From Desulfobacteraceae bacterium (GTDB taxonomy: Bacteria > Desulfobacterota > Desulfobacteria > Desulfobacterales > Desulfobacteraceae): a DNA stretch of 6,148 nucleotides. Shown here piece by piece: positions 1-6,109 of the stretch (the first letter of the stretch is position 1; each line of letters begins with the position of its first letter). The DNA is taken from NCBI GenBank assembly GCA_003354055.1, contig PIVQ01000452.1, positions 1 through 6,148 of the forward strand, in the 5' to 3' direction. Under the pieces are notes generated by a model that saw only the letters and a program-made list of their open reading frames with translations, had not been told where the DNA came from and did no database searches. The position numbers and the translations under genes are program-made.

Positions 1-157
1 TCCTTGGATAGTTTGTTTATTACAAAATAAAAAACAGGAAACCAAAAACAACGACAATACTTGAATGAATAATTTTATCCACAGACGAATGACGGAGTCA
101 AGGAGAGATTCTCATTCGATTGTTGAAAGTGTCAGGAAAAGCGCTTAGAATTGTGGC
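1..157. other. gene-free left flank
   Basis: I see no supportable gene here on either strand. The stretch is AT-rich with short A and T runs. If the tRNA fragment to the right marks the island edge, this DNA lies on the 3' (downstream) side of the tRNA and would be host chromosome rather than island. It contains one perfect DnaA-box-like 9-mer (75-83), which alone is not meaningful. Confidence 0.4.
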
Positions 158-340
158 TCCGTCAGATGTCACAGATTCAGATTCAACATCAATATAAGGA
201 TCGGCTCCAAAATTACTTGATCTTTTGTTTCCAAAATACCCAGTCTTTTAAGGGTTTTTGGAAACAATTTAGATTAAGTTATTTTGTAACGATTCCTAAG
301 AGAAAAGAAATTCAGCTCAGCTATTTTGACATCTGACGGA
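158..340. repeat. MITE-like palindromic fold-back element
   Basis: The ends are a perfect 14-bp inverted repeat, TCCGTCAGATGTCA at 158-171 and its reverse complement at 327-340. The inside is also self-complementary. A central stem pairs 225-241 with 252-267 (16 bp with one bulged T, 10-nt loop). The flanks of that stem (about 209-222 and 270-285) pair again with a few mismatches. The whole 183 bp therefore folds into one long imperfect hairpin without coding capacity; the 61-codon open frame across it is a by-product. This is the architecture of a miniature inverted-repeat transposable element mobilised in trans. I could not recognise the parent IS family from the tips, and no clear target-site duplication is visible. 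Alternatively it could be a structured RNA gene, but symmetry reaching the very tips favours a MITE. Confidence 0.65.
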
Positions 341-360
341 AACAACACAAAGTGGTACTA

Positions 361-402
361 CAAAAATCTAAAAACAGAAAAGGCGGTCAAAATTTGACCG
401 CC
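361..402 (-). terminator. Rho-independent terminator downstream of the tRNA fragment
   Basis: Bases 382-402 form a perfect hairpin: GGCGGTC pairs with GACCGCC across an AT-only loop, and the loop bases could extend the stem to 10 bp. Read on the minus strand, the stem is followed directly by a T-rich tail (TTTTCTGTTTTTAG). The plus-strand side has no T run, so it works leftward. It lies about 70 bases beyond the tRNA 3' end on the same strand, which fits the native terminator of the tRNA-Arg transcript before the integration event. Confidence 0.8.
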
Positions 403-469
403 TCCTCATTATCCTGAACTGAAGATTTGAGCTTTTTTATGTGCCCTGCTCCCTCAGTTTGCTTGCAAG

Positions 470-516
470 TGGTACGCCTGACAGGATTCGAACCTGTGGC
501 CTACGGATTAGAAGTC
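470..516 (-). tRNA. 3' fragment of tRNA-Arg (anticodon TCT)
   Basis: On the minus strand this reads, in order, a seven-base anticodon loop CTTCTAA (TCT at 510-512), the 3' half of the anticodon stem TCCGT, a short variable region, a perfect T arm (ACAGG, TTCGAAT, CCTGT), the acceptor 3' strand CAGGCGT, discriminator A and encoded CCA (470-472). The 5' half is missing. Bases 5' of the loop do not complete the anticodon stem, and no D arm or 5' acceptor strand follows at higher coordinates. It is therefore not a functional tRNA but the piece displaced, or carried as attP, by an integrating element. The familiar spurious peptide containing RIRTCGLRIRS, encoded on the opposite strand, is an artefact of this tRNA. 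Confidence 0.88.
470..516. other. integrase attachment site (att core) in tRNA-Arg
   Basis: The surviving tRNA homology begins at the anticodon loop and runs through CCA, the usual identity block for tyrosine integrases that insert into tRNA genes. The integrase gene starts about 170 bases away. Because the tRNA reads leftward and its missing 5' half would lie to the right, the island should extend to the right and end at a reconstituted, intact tRNA-Arg(TCT) outside the window. A circular or attP form would look the same locally. The exact crossover point cannot be read from one end alone. Confidence 0.72.
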
Positions 517-528
517 ACGACCAAACAC

Positions 529-548
529 CTTTTATAGTCTTTTATAAT
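529..548. repeat. tandem 10-bp direct repeat beside the att core
   Basis: CTTTTATAGT (529-538) is followed immediately by CTTTTATAAT (539-548), 9 of 10 identical and phased by one helical turn. The position, 13 bases from the tRNA fragment on the integrase side, suits arm-type integrase, excisionase or bending-protein sites. That role is inferred from position only; the AT-rich repeat could also be fortuitous. Confidence 0.45.
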
Positions 549-560
549 CTTACTTATCCC

Positions 561-589
561 TTGACAGTCAATGCAAATTCGCCTATCCT
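561..589 (+). promoter_or_regulatory. sigma70-like promoter for the integrase operon
   Basis: A consensus -35 box TTGACA (561-566) is separated by exactly 17 bases from TATCCT (584-589), four of six matches to the -10 consensus. A second, weaker candidate starts with TTGACG at 603-608, with TATACC 16 bases downstream (625-630). Both lie upstream of the integrase start and read toward it. Promoters this close to the att site commonly allow the integrase or excisionase to repress its own gene. Confidence 0.5.
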
Positions 590-633
590 TCTATTATGCG
601 GTTTGACGAATACATATACAATTATATACCTCA

Positions 634-659
634 TGTCCCCCCAATGTCCCCTCAGGGGG
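634..659. promoter_or_regulatory. phased ATGTCCCC repeats and small hairpin in the integrase leader
   Basis: ATGTCCCC occurs at 634-641 and again at 644-651, offset by exactly ten bases. The second copy overlaps a short hairpin in which CCCC (648-651) pairs with GGGG (655-658) across TCA. The block lies between the putative promoter and the integrase ribosome-binding site (GAAAGG, 676-681). It could be an arm-type integrase site, an operator or a leader structure affecting translation; the sequence does not decide. Confidence 0.4.
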
Positions 660-688
660 TATCACGGTATAGAATGAAAGGTTGAATT

Positions 689-1846
689 ATGGCCATCCTA
701 TTAAGGTGTAAAAACTGCAAAACAGAAATGAAATTATCCACAAAAAAATGCCACAAATGCAGTTCACCAATTCCCAAACGTGGAAAAACCTACAAAGTAA
801 TTGTTCGGTACCAGGGCAAAAAGAGATCCAAAACCACAACCAACCTTGAATTGGCTCGTGAAATCGAAACAAAACTGAAATCGGATATTGCACGATGTGA
901 ATTCGATCTGATTAACAATGAACCCGTTCTCATTCTGGATGAAGTTTGGGAACAATTTCTTGCATGGGCAAAGGTACATAAAAAGACCTGGAGAAATGAC
1001 CAGTACTATTATAACAGACACCTGAGGCCTGTATTCGGAGAAAAACCATTAGACAAGATATCCCCTTTTGACATTGAAAAATTCATCATTGTATTTAAAA
1101 AGGCCAAGAAACCAAACGGTAAAAAATATGCTATGGCCACCATAAAACACCAGTTAACCTTGCTAAAACGGCTGTATTCGGTCGCTGAAAAGTGGGGGCT
1201 TTATTCGGGTAACAATCCATGTAAAAAAATCAAAATGCCCAAACTGAACAACCAGGTCACGGAGTTTCTTTCAGACGATGAGTTAAAAAGGTTAATGGCT
1301 GTTTTAGAAAGTTGGGAAAATAAAATGTCCTCCAGCTTTATTTTGTTCTGCCTCCATACTGGGTTCAGAAGGGGAGAGTTGTTTAAACTGACCTGGGACG
1401 ATATTGACTTAAGAAGAAAAATCGTGCTCTTGAGAGACCCCAAAGGCATAGTTGATCAGAGGCTTCCCATATCAGACAAGGCCGTTCAAATTCTTAGGTC
1501 ACTTCCAAAAGAATTTAAAACCCCATGGACCTTTTATGGAAAAAACGGACAGCAGCGGACGGATTTTAAAGGCCCCTGGAAAAGGATAAAAAAGGAGGCA
1601 GGTTTGCCAAAAGAATTCAGACTCCACGGCTTGCGCCACCATTTTGCAAGCTCGCTGGTGAGTGCCGGAACTGACCTCTATACGGTTCAAAAACTGCTTT
1701 GCCATAAAAGCGCTGCCATGACCCAAAGGTATGCCCACTTAGCGGATAAAACGCTTAGAGAAGCCGTGACGCTATCAGACAAACTGTTAGAAGCAGATAA
1801 CAAACCCAATATCATAGGCCTAAAGGAAAATAAAAATGCCGGGTAA
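689..1846 (+). CDS. tyrosine recombinase / site-specific integrase with N-terminal zinc ribbon
   Basis: This 385-residue enzyme is predicted to integrate and excise the island by strand exchange at the tRNA-Arg site through a 3'-phosphotyrosine intermediate. Residues 7-24 hold CxxC (C7, C10) and CHKC (C21, C24), a small zinc ribbon. An arm-binding-like segment follows (about 33-75), then a SAM-like core-binding domain (about 80-175). The catalytic domain (about 190-360) has the full set: R227 in TGFRRGEL, K252, H313 and R316 in HGLRHHFAS, H339 in LLCHKS, and nucleophile Y348 in QRYAHL. The length is typical of island integrases. ATG at 689 is supported by GAAAGG seven bases upstream. The gene reads away from the att site and overlaps the next gene by 11 bases. 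Family assignment is firm; the target site is inferred from adjacency. Confidence 0.95.
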   Translation: MAILLRCKNCKTEMKLSTKKCHKCSSPIPKRGKTYKVIVRYQGKKRSKTTTNLELAREIETKLKSDIARCEFDLINNEPVLILDEVWEQFLAWAKVHKKTWRNDQYYYNRHLRPVFGEKPLDKISPFDIEKFIIVFKKAKKPNGKKYAMATIKHQLTLLKRLYSVAEKWGLYSGNNPCKKIKMPKLNNQVTEFLSDDELKRLMAVLESWENKMSSSFILFCLHTGFRRGELFKLTWDDIDLRRKIVLLRDPKGIVDQRLPISDKAVQILRSLPKEFKTPWTFYGKNGQQRTDFKGPWKRIKKEAGLPKEFRLHGLRHHFASSLVSAGTDLYTVQKLLCHKSAAMTQRYAHLADKTLREAVTLSDKLLEADNKPNIIGLKENKNAG

Positions 1847-2606
1847 AAACATTAAAGAAATGGCCAAATTTGGTGATTGGCTGGAACAGTTGCTAAACCC
1901 TAATATTACCCCACGGGATTACAGGGAACTCGCAGAAAAAGCCATAAGAATATACAATCTCGATTATAAATTAGAACCGGACGACATTTCTTTTAAAATG
2001 GCAGAACTGATCACTGAGAATTTTGACCTTGGATATATGCAAAAAGGGCTTTATGAGCTAACTAAAATAATTCAGCCCCCTGAAAACATCATGGACAATG
2101 TCCCTTTTCCCGATGATGATCCCGAAGGCTATGATAACCTCAAAAAAGACTTGAATGGGCTATGGTGGAACGGTGCATCCATGTCTTATGAAATCATATA
2201 CAGGTCACGAGCCTATGCCCTGCATATTTTCAAAACAATACCAGCAGCCAACATATGGGAATCAGATCTCCTGGAGGCACACTACCAGGGGCACGACCAA
2301 ACCAAACAATCCGCGGTTCAGTTTTTCACAAAGGCCTATTCCGGTTTGATTGATAAGATTGATCTTACAAACAAAAAGCTTAAGTTCGTTAAATCCCTCA
2401 ATCAGGGATTAGTACCGGCGGACAAGATCCTTAACCCCTTCTTTCCCTGGGACGTTATAACATCAAGAATGCTATTCGATTTTCTATCCATGGGTGGCCA
2501 AGATCATTATATGTTTTGCCACCATTGTGGCAGATTTACAGTTATTCGTCGGAAAGATTCAAAAAAATTCTGTACAGATGTTTGCCGGACTGCAAACAAA
2601 AAATAA
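1836..2606 (+). CDS. hypothetical protein with C-terminal CxxC-CxxxC zinc finger, coupled to integrase
   Basis: I do not recognise a named family for most of this 256-residue protein. The body is mixed and helix-rich, with acidic stretches (for example PDDDPEG near residues 92-98) and no signal peptide or membrane segment. The C-terminus has four cysteines: C228 and C231 in CHHCG, C246, and C250 in CTDVCR. They form a treble-clef-like finger with basic residues between and after them. It resembles the CGxFF-x(n)-YCSxxCR fingers of many phage and island proteins and, loosely, CGNR fingers. ATG at 1836 lies within the end of the integrase gene (11-base overlap), with AAAGGA eight bases upstream, so translation is probably coupled. 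A DNA-binding accessory role in recombination or regulation is inferred from context only. Confidence 0.85.
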   Translation: MPGKNIKEMAKFGDWLEQLLNPNITPRDYRELAEKAIRIYNLDYKLEPDDISFKMAELITENFDLGYMQKGLYELTKIIQPPENIMDNVPFPDDDPEGYDNLKKDLNGLWWNGASMSYEIIYRSRAYALHIFKTIPAANIWESDLLEAHYQGHDQTKQSAVQFFTKAYSGLIDKIDLTNKKLKFVKSLNQGLVPADKILNPFFPWDVITSRMLFDFLSMGGQDHYMFCHHCGRFTVIRRKDSKKFCTDVCRTANKK

Positions 2607-2638
2607 AAGGACTCCCGGTAATATCTTTTTACTTTAGG

Positions 2639-4501
2639 CTAAACTACTGATACAGAGTATATTTGCTCCCCTGCTGATACAACCTTAATCCTTTTAACGA
2701 CTTTGTCGCTTTGTATACTTTTAGCAATGGTTTTATAAATAGTTCTATTTGGACCCTTTTGCTTTTTACTAATAGTTGCCGCAAGATATTTACGCAGATC
2801 TATCCTATCAATAGCTAACAGCACACATGATGCTTCACATGCAAATTTGAGCAACTGGAGCTCTCTATTTTCTCGAGATTTTGTTGCCAAATAAATGATC
2901 CCTTTTCGATATTCATAATGGCAAATTAGGTCCTTTATTTGCGATACAGTCTGATCAATCATTCGTGTTACTGAGATATAAAAATTTGCTCGGAATTGTT
3001 TGCTGATTGGAGCTTCAACAGCAATACATTTGCTAATGAATTTCAGATGTCTTAAATCGTCTTTGAAAAAAGTCGAAAGAAAATCGGTTGCGTCTTCCAT
3101 CAACCCAGCGGAAAGGATTGCCACTTCTTGCCATCTCGATAAAGATTTGTCTAATAATGAAAGTAAAATTTTGGAGTTTTGGCAATAGAATTTTGCTGCG
3201 AAAAATTCATGAAAAGTTAAATGGGAAAAAGAGAAGATACCTACAGCTCGTTCCACTATGATTCCATGATGAGATTCCATCTCTTTTAAAATTTTAGGTG
3301 CTTCATCGGTGGGAATGTCTATTAAATCCAAAAACTCTGTAATCGCATCAATTACCTCTTCTTTTTTAAAAAAGATTTTAAATTTGCTAAAGAGATGGGC
3401 CCCAATTCGTGAAAAAAGTTTAATTTTAGTTCCATCTGACAATTTTTCATACTTAGTCTTTCTGCTAAATCCTCGAGAAGCATCCCATTCACGCAACATG
3501 ACGTGGACGCATCTATCATATAGCTCTACCTTATTACGAGGCAGGTTAAGATCATGCTCAAACAAAATGCAAAGCAATGATGCGAGTAGTGGAGAGGTTG
3601 CTAATTCTGCGATCTGAGGGGATTTTGCTATAGTAGATAGTAATTGATTGCCTCTCTTGGGTGAACGGTTTATAAACCATTTTTTTATAAAAATTTTGAT
3701 TTCTTCATAAGAGAAATCACAGACTTCTGTTTCGGTAAAGCCATTAAGTGCGAGATGATAGTCAGATGTCCTGCAGGTTATAACTATTTTGTTATTGGAA
3801 TATTGATTATAGAAAACTTTTAATTTGGCAATAACAAAATTCGTGTCATCTTCACTAATTTCATCCAAACCGTCAAACAAAAATAGGCATAAACCCTTAT
3901 TAGCAATCCTATCAAAAAAAGCATCCGACTCAAAAAAACCTGTTTCTTTCATTTTTTCAATAATAAACTCCACAGGTTTTTTCCCTGTATCTGCGAATTC
4001 TCTTAAGGATATGAAAAATGGAAATAAAGAGTCCGGCGGTTGCTCTTCTAAAAGCCCACCATAATGCAGAGCCAAAAATTTTAAAAATGTTGTTTTCCCT
4101 GAACCAGGTTTTCCCAAAACCACCAAATGAGGATTTGTTTCAATGATATCAGCACCAAATTTCACTTCTGATTTTTCAGCCAAATCGCGTTTCTTGTTTC
4201 CTCTTTTTTTTCTATACTCCTCATTGCTCATTCGAAGAAGAGATTTAAGGTTTCCATATGATCTGCTCTGAATTGTTTCTGAAAAGCCCACTTTCACAAA
4301 AAGTTGATCAAGCTTTATTGGTTGCTCCATACCTAAAATTTGAATCGAGCCAATTTGATTTTTCAAAGAAAAAAAATATTTCTTTCGCCCAGTTTTAAAC
4401 AAATCCAGCGCTTTAAACTGTTTTTTTGTTTCTATTTCCCCCTTTTTAAAAATTATTGGAGCAGTTTCCTGAAACAGTTTATCAATCCAAGTGAAATCCA
4501 T
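2639..4501 (-). CDS. NACHT-domain STAND NTPase (bacterial NLR-like, putative anti-phage protein)
   Basis: This is a cytosolic P-loop STAND NTPase of about 620 residues. Numbered from the chosen ATG, residues 1-115 form a non-catalytic-looking N-terminal region with the segment GSIQILGMEQPIKLD seen ahead of many bacterial NACHT domains. Walker A is GKPGSGKTT (130-138), Walker B is LCLFLFDGLDEI (204-215, D210, D213, E214), and the sensor-type arginine lies in VITCRTSDY (R244). LATSPLLASLLC (301-312) and the winged-helix end FSFSHLTFHEFFAAKF (about 423-438) complete NACHT. The last 180 residues are a helical C-terminal region, perhaps a sensor. No nuclease, TIR, SIR2 or protease motif is visible. 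A TTG at 4546 would add 15 residues; I prefer ATG at 4501, preceded by GGGTGG six bases away. Bacterial NACHT proteins are established phage-defence factors that oligomerise on sensing infection; the trigger here is unknown. Confidence 0.9.
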   Translation of the reverse strand: MDFTWIDKLFQETAPIIFKKGEIETKKQFKALDLFKTGRKKYFFSLKNQIGSIQILGMEQPIKLDQLFVKVGFSETIQSRSYGNLKSLLRMSNEEYRKKRGNKKRDLAEKSEVKFGADIIETNPHLVVLGKPGSGKTTFLKFLALHYGGLLEEQPPDSLFPFFISLREFADTGKKPVEFIIEKMKETGFFESDAFFDRIANKGLCLFLFDGLDEISEDDTNFVIAKLKVFYNQYSNNKIVITCRTSDYHLALNGFTETEVCDFSYEEIKIFIKKWFINRSPKRGNQLLSTIAKSPQIAELATSPLLASLLCILFEHDLNLPRNKVELYDRCVHVMLREWDASRGFSRKTKYEKLSDGTKIKLFSRIGAHLFSKFKIFFKKEEVIDAITEFLDLIDIPTDEAPKILKEMESHHGIIVERAVGIFSFSHLTFHEFFAAKFYCQNSKILLSLLDKSLSRWQEVAILSAGLMEDATDFLSTFFKDDLRHLKFISKCIAVEAPISKQFRANFYISVTRMIDQTVSQIKDLICHYEYRKGIIYLATKSRENRELQLLKFACEASCVLLAIDRIDLRKYLAATISKKQKGPNRTIYKTIAKSIQSDKVVKRIKVVSAGEQIYSVSVV

Positions 4502-4576
4502 AATTTTCCACCCTATTTTCAAAAAGAGATTTCCTATATGGGTCAAGTTCTTAGCACTTCCATTACCGAATGGTTT

Positions 4577-4605
4577 ATCAGATTTCTTTCGAGTACGATA
4601 TTCAA
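4577..4605 (-). promoter_or_regulatory. weak candidate promoter for the NACHT gene
   Basis: Read on the minus strand, TTGAAT (4600-4605) and TCTGAT (4577-4582) are separated by 17 bases, with four of six matches to each sigma70 hexamer. The site lies about 75 bases ahead of the preferred ATG, within AT-rich DNA. It suggests the NACHT gene can be transcribed on its own rather than only from upstream of the SIR2 gene. The match is modest. Confidence 0.3.
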
Positions 4606-4618
4606 TTTTAAAATAAAG

Positions 4619-4961
4619 TAAAAAATAAATTTACAGTTTATTCAAATACAAGCACGTTTTGGGAAAGTCTACACATAACTAAGTGAACGTCCCAAAGCAG
4701 CTCAATCTTGTGTTCAACATTTGAAGACGATTGCGTATAGTAACATTTTAACTGAAACTATGTCTATGATAGGACTTTAAGCCCGATTTTAGAGGTCCTA
4801 AAAACGAGCAATCTATCTATGAAGTCAGCAGACTACCGAAACTGAACCATACCACCTACAGTGCTCACTCTAAAGAATAACTAATCTTGAGGCCAATTAA
4901 CGTATTGTCCATGGGGAGCGCATTTTGCTCACCCGTGCAGCAAATGTGTGCTTCATTTTGC
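4619..4961. other. gene-free spacer between NACHT and SIR2 genes
   Basis: I find no ORF with a credible start and ribosome-binding site on either strand; the frames here are stopped within about 15 codons. Two hairpin candidates are visible. TTTGGGA at 4658-4664 pairs with TCCCAAA at 4690-4696 (25-base loop), and a 9-bp stem with two G-T pairs joins 4770-4778 to 4792-4800 (13-base loop). Neither is followed by a T run on either strand, so neither is a standard terminator. The base composition looks less AT-rich than the flanking genes. It may be a degenerate remnant of another gene or element, or hold an unrecognised small RNA. Confidence 0.4.
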
Positions 4962-4964
4962 TCA
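4913..4964. repeat. short repeat and hairpin cluster at the SIR2 3' end
   Basis: CATTTTGCTCA occurs twice in direct orientation (4921-4931 and 4954-4964), with the inverted word AGCAAATG between them (4939-4946). GGG-GAGC at 4914-4919 and GCTC-A-CCC at 4927-4934 can form a bulged stem. The first CATTTTGCT can instead pair with AGCAAATG, so alternative folds compete. The second copy contains the SIR2 stop codon (TGA, complement of 4962-4964). No T tract follows in the SIR2 reading direction, so terminator function is doubtful. Confidence 0.45.
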
Positions 4965-6031
4965 ATAGTCTTTAACTGTATTTAACATTTTTGGTATGTC
5001 GCCATATGATTCATACCAGATTATAGAAACTCCGAGTTCCCTCATTATTTCTTCATTAAGGTTGTGGTGCCTTTCAAGAAATTTTTCTGCTCCAACAATA
5101 TTATTGATAGCTGGAGTTTCATCTGGATCGAAACAAAATTCTTTTTTTGATAGCCGTTGCATGAAAGCAAAATGTTTTGTTTTTTCTGTATGCCTACCAG
5201 ATATATCCAAGAGTCGTCTCAAATTTGGGTCAGTCATAGATAAACCAATCATTAGACAATGATTTTCTCTTAGATTGTTTAGCTGAACAAGGTTTGACCA
5301 GTGGTATGCATTAGAATAAATGTGGTGGTATCCTTCCTCAGAGAAAACCAATGTGCTTTTATCCAAAGAAGCATATTTCTTTTGGTTTTCTGGTAAAAAT
5401 CCATGCACATGATAGACAGGAAGTTCATCAGGACCATACGATTCACTATCTGTGTATATGCTTTGGTACTGAATTGATTGCTTTTCCAATTGCCTTTCAA
5501 TTAAATCATCGAAATTATATGTAACAACAGCTTTAATTTTAGCACCAGTTCTTTTGGGTACACACAAGTTAACAATTGATTTTATCAAAAGGGAGTCAAT
5601 TGGAAATTGTGTATTTCGAAGTTTGTATAGGTTATCAGAGATAACTTTTGTGAACTCATGCACTTCCCCTCTGTCTTTAGACAATCCTTTTCTCAAGTAT
5701 CTATCTGCCATTAAGGTTGAAGGTGCATCTACCTTGTTTAGTCTATTGACAATTTCCTCAATATCTTTCTCGGAAATGGATACTTCATCATTAAATTCAT
5801 CCGTCAAATAGCTAACAAAAAGAGAGTTTAATAATGTGTTCCAATCAGGCATACCGGCAGAGCTTGATACTCCTGCACCAAGAAACAACGAAAATTGACC
5901 ACTTCGATAATGATCTTTTATAAGTTCTATTCTATTCTCTCTTTCTCTTTTCCAATCTATCTTTTGTTTTGAAACAGCTGTTTTAATCCTCAGAGAAAAC
6001 AGGTTGTTTACAATCTCATTTGTTTTACTTC
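4962..6031 (-). pseudogene. SIR2-family NADase-like gene, 5' end cut off by an IS
   Basis: The frame encodes a stand-alone SIR2 domain of about 350 residues. Reading from the IS: SGQFSLFLGAGVSSSAGMPDW (NAD-binding GAGVS; Leu before FLGAG is the TTG at 5886-5888), VVTYNFDDLIE (TxNxD-type motif), VYHVHGF (catalytic His of HG), LVFSEEGY, and LMIGLSMTDPNLRRLL (the GxSxxDxxL motif of defence-type SIR2 domains). It ends with a typical last strand, GVSIIWYESYGDI. No SLOG, TPR or APAZ-like extension follows. Coding character continues upstream of 5888 (for example ENRIELIKDHYRSGQF), so a start at that TTG would delete the first strand of the Rossmann fold. There is no ATG, GTG or TTG between it and the IS tip at about 6032; the frame closes at TAA (complement of 6063-6065) inside the IS. 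Such proteins deplete NAD+ in abortive defence. This copy is probably inactive. Confidence 0.82.
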
Positions 6032-6054
6032 TGCGGTTAACCCCGATTTTTAGA

Positions 6055-6070
6055 CCACTTGCTTAAGTGG
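6055..6070. repeat. perfect hairpin at the IS tip
   Basis: CCACTT (6055-6060) pairs with AAGTGG (6065-6070) across a GCTT loop. It lies just inside the IS end and overlaps the TAA that closes the fused SIR2 frame on the minus strand. It may be part of the transposase-binding end; the role is inferred. Confidence 0.5.
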
Positions 6071-6075
6071 AATCC

Positions 6076-6103
6076 GCGTCCTGAAAATGGTAAGAAAGGA
6101 CGC
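6076..6103 (+). promoter_or_regulatory. hairpin masking the transposase ribosome-binding site
   Basis: GCGTCCT (6076-6082) pairs perfectly with AGGACGC (6097-6103) around a 14-base loop. The 3' arm includes most of the Shine-Dalgarno sequence AAAGGA (6095-6100) and ends immediately before the first ATG (6104). In a transcript entering from outside the IS this stem would hide the ribosome-binding site. That is a known way for insertion sequences to avoid activation by read-through transcription; its operation here is inferred. Confidence 0.5.
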
Positions 6104-6109
6104 ATGAAA

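Noticed and set aside
75..83. Perfect DnaA-box-like 9-mer TTATCCACA, with another at 734-742
   Set aside because: There are only two copies, more than 600 bases apart, one inside the integrase gene. There is no cluster, AT-rich unwinding block or replication gene, so no origin is supported.
151..336. 61-codon plus-strand ORF
   Set aside because: It lies almost wholly inside the palindromic element, has no convincing ribosome-binding site and no family character.
441..677. 78-codon plus-strand ORF containing RIRTCGLRIRS
   Set aside because: This peptide is the antisense translation of the tRNA-Arg 3' half, a common false gene; the remainder covers promoter and repeat DNA.
3309..4064. Plus-strand ORFs of 79-102 codons opposite the NACHT gene
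   Set aside because: They are shadows of a well-supported NACHT coding frame on the minus strand and have no domain character.
4658..4696. Possible terminator hairpin TTTGGGA/TCCCAAA
   Set aside because: The 25-base loop, weak stem and lack of a T run on either strand do not fit a Rho-independent terminator.
4996..5811. Several ORFs of 73-88 codons overlapping the SIR2 gene
   Set aside because: The SIR2 frame carries all family motifs; these are frame shadows.
4962..5888. SIR2 gene as an intact CDS starting at TTG 5888
   Set aside because: That TTG encodes a leucine inside the first Rossmann strand, just before FLGAG, and clearly coding sequence continues upstream to the IS boundary.
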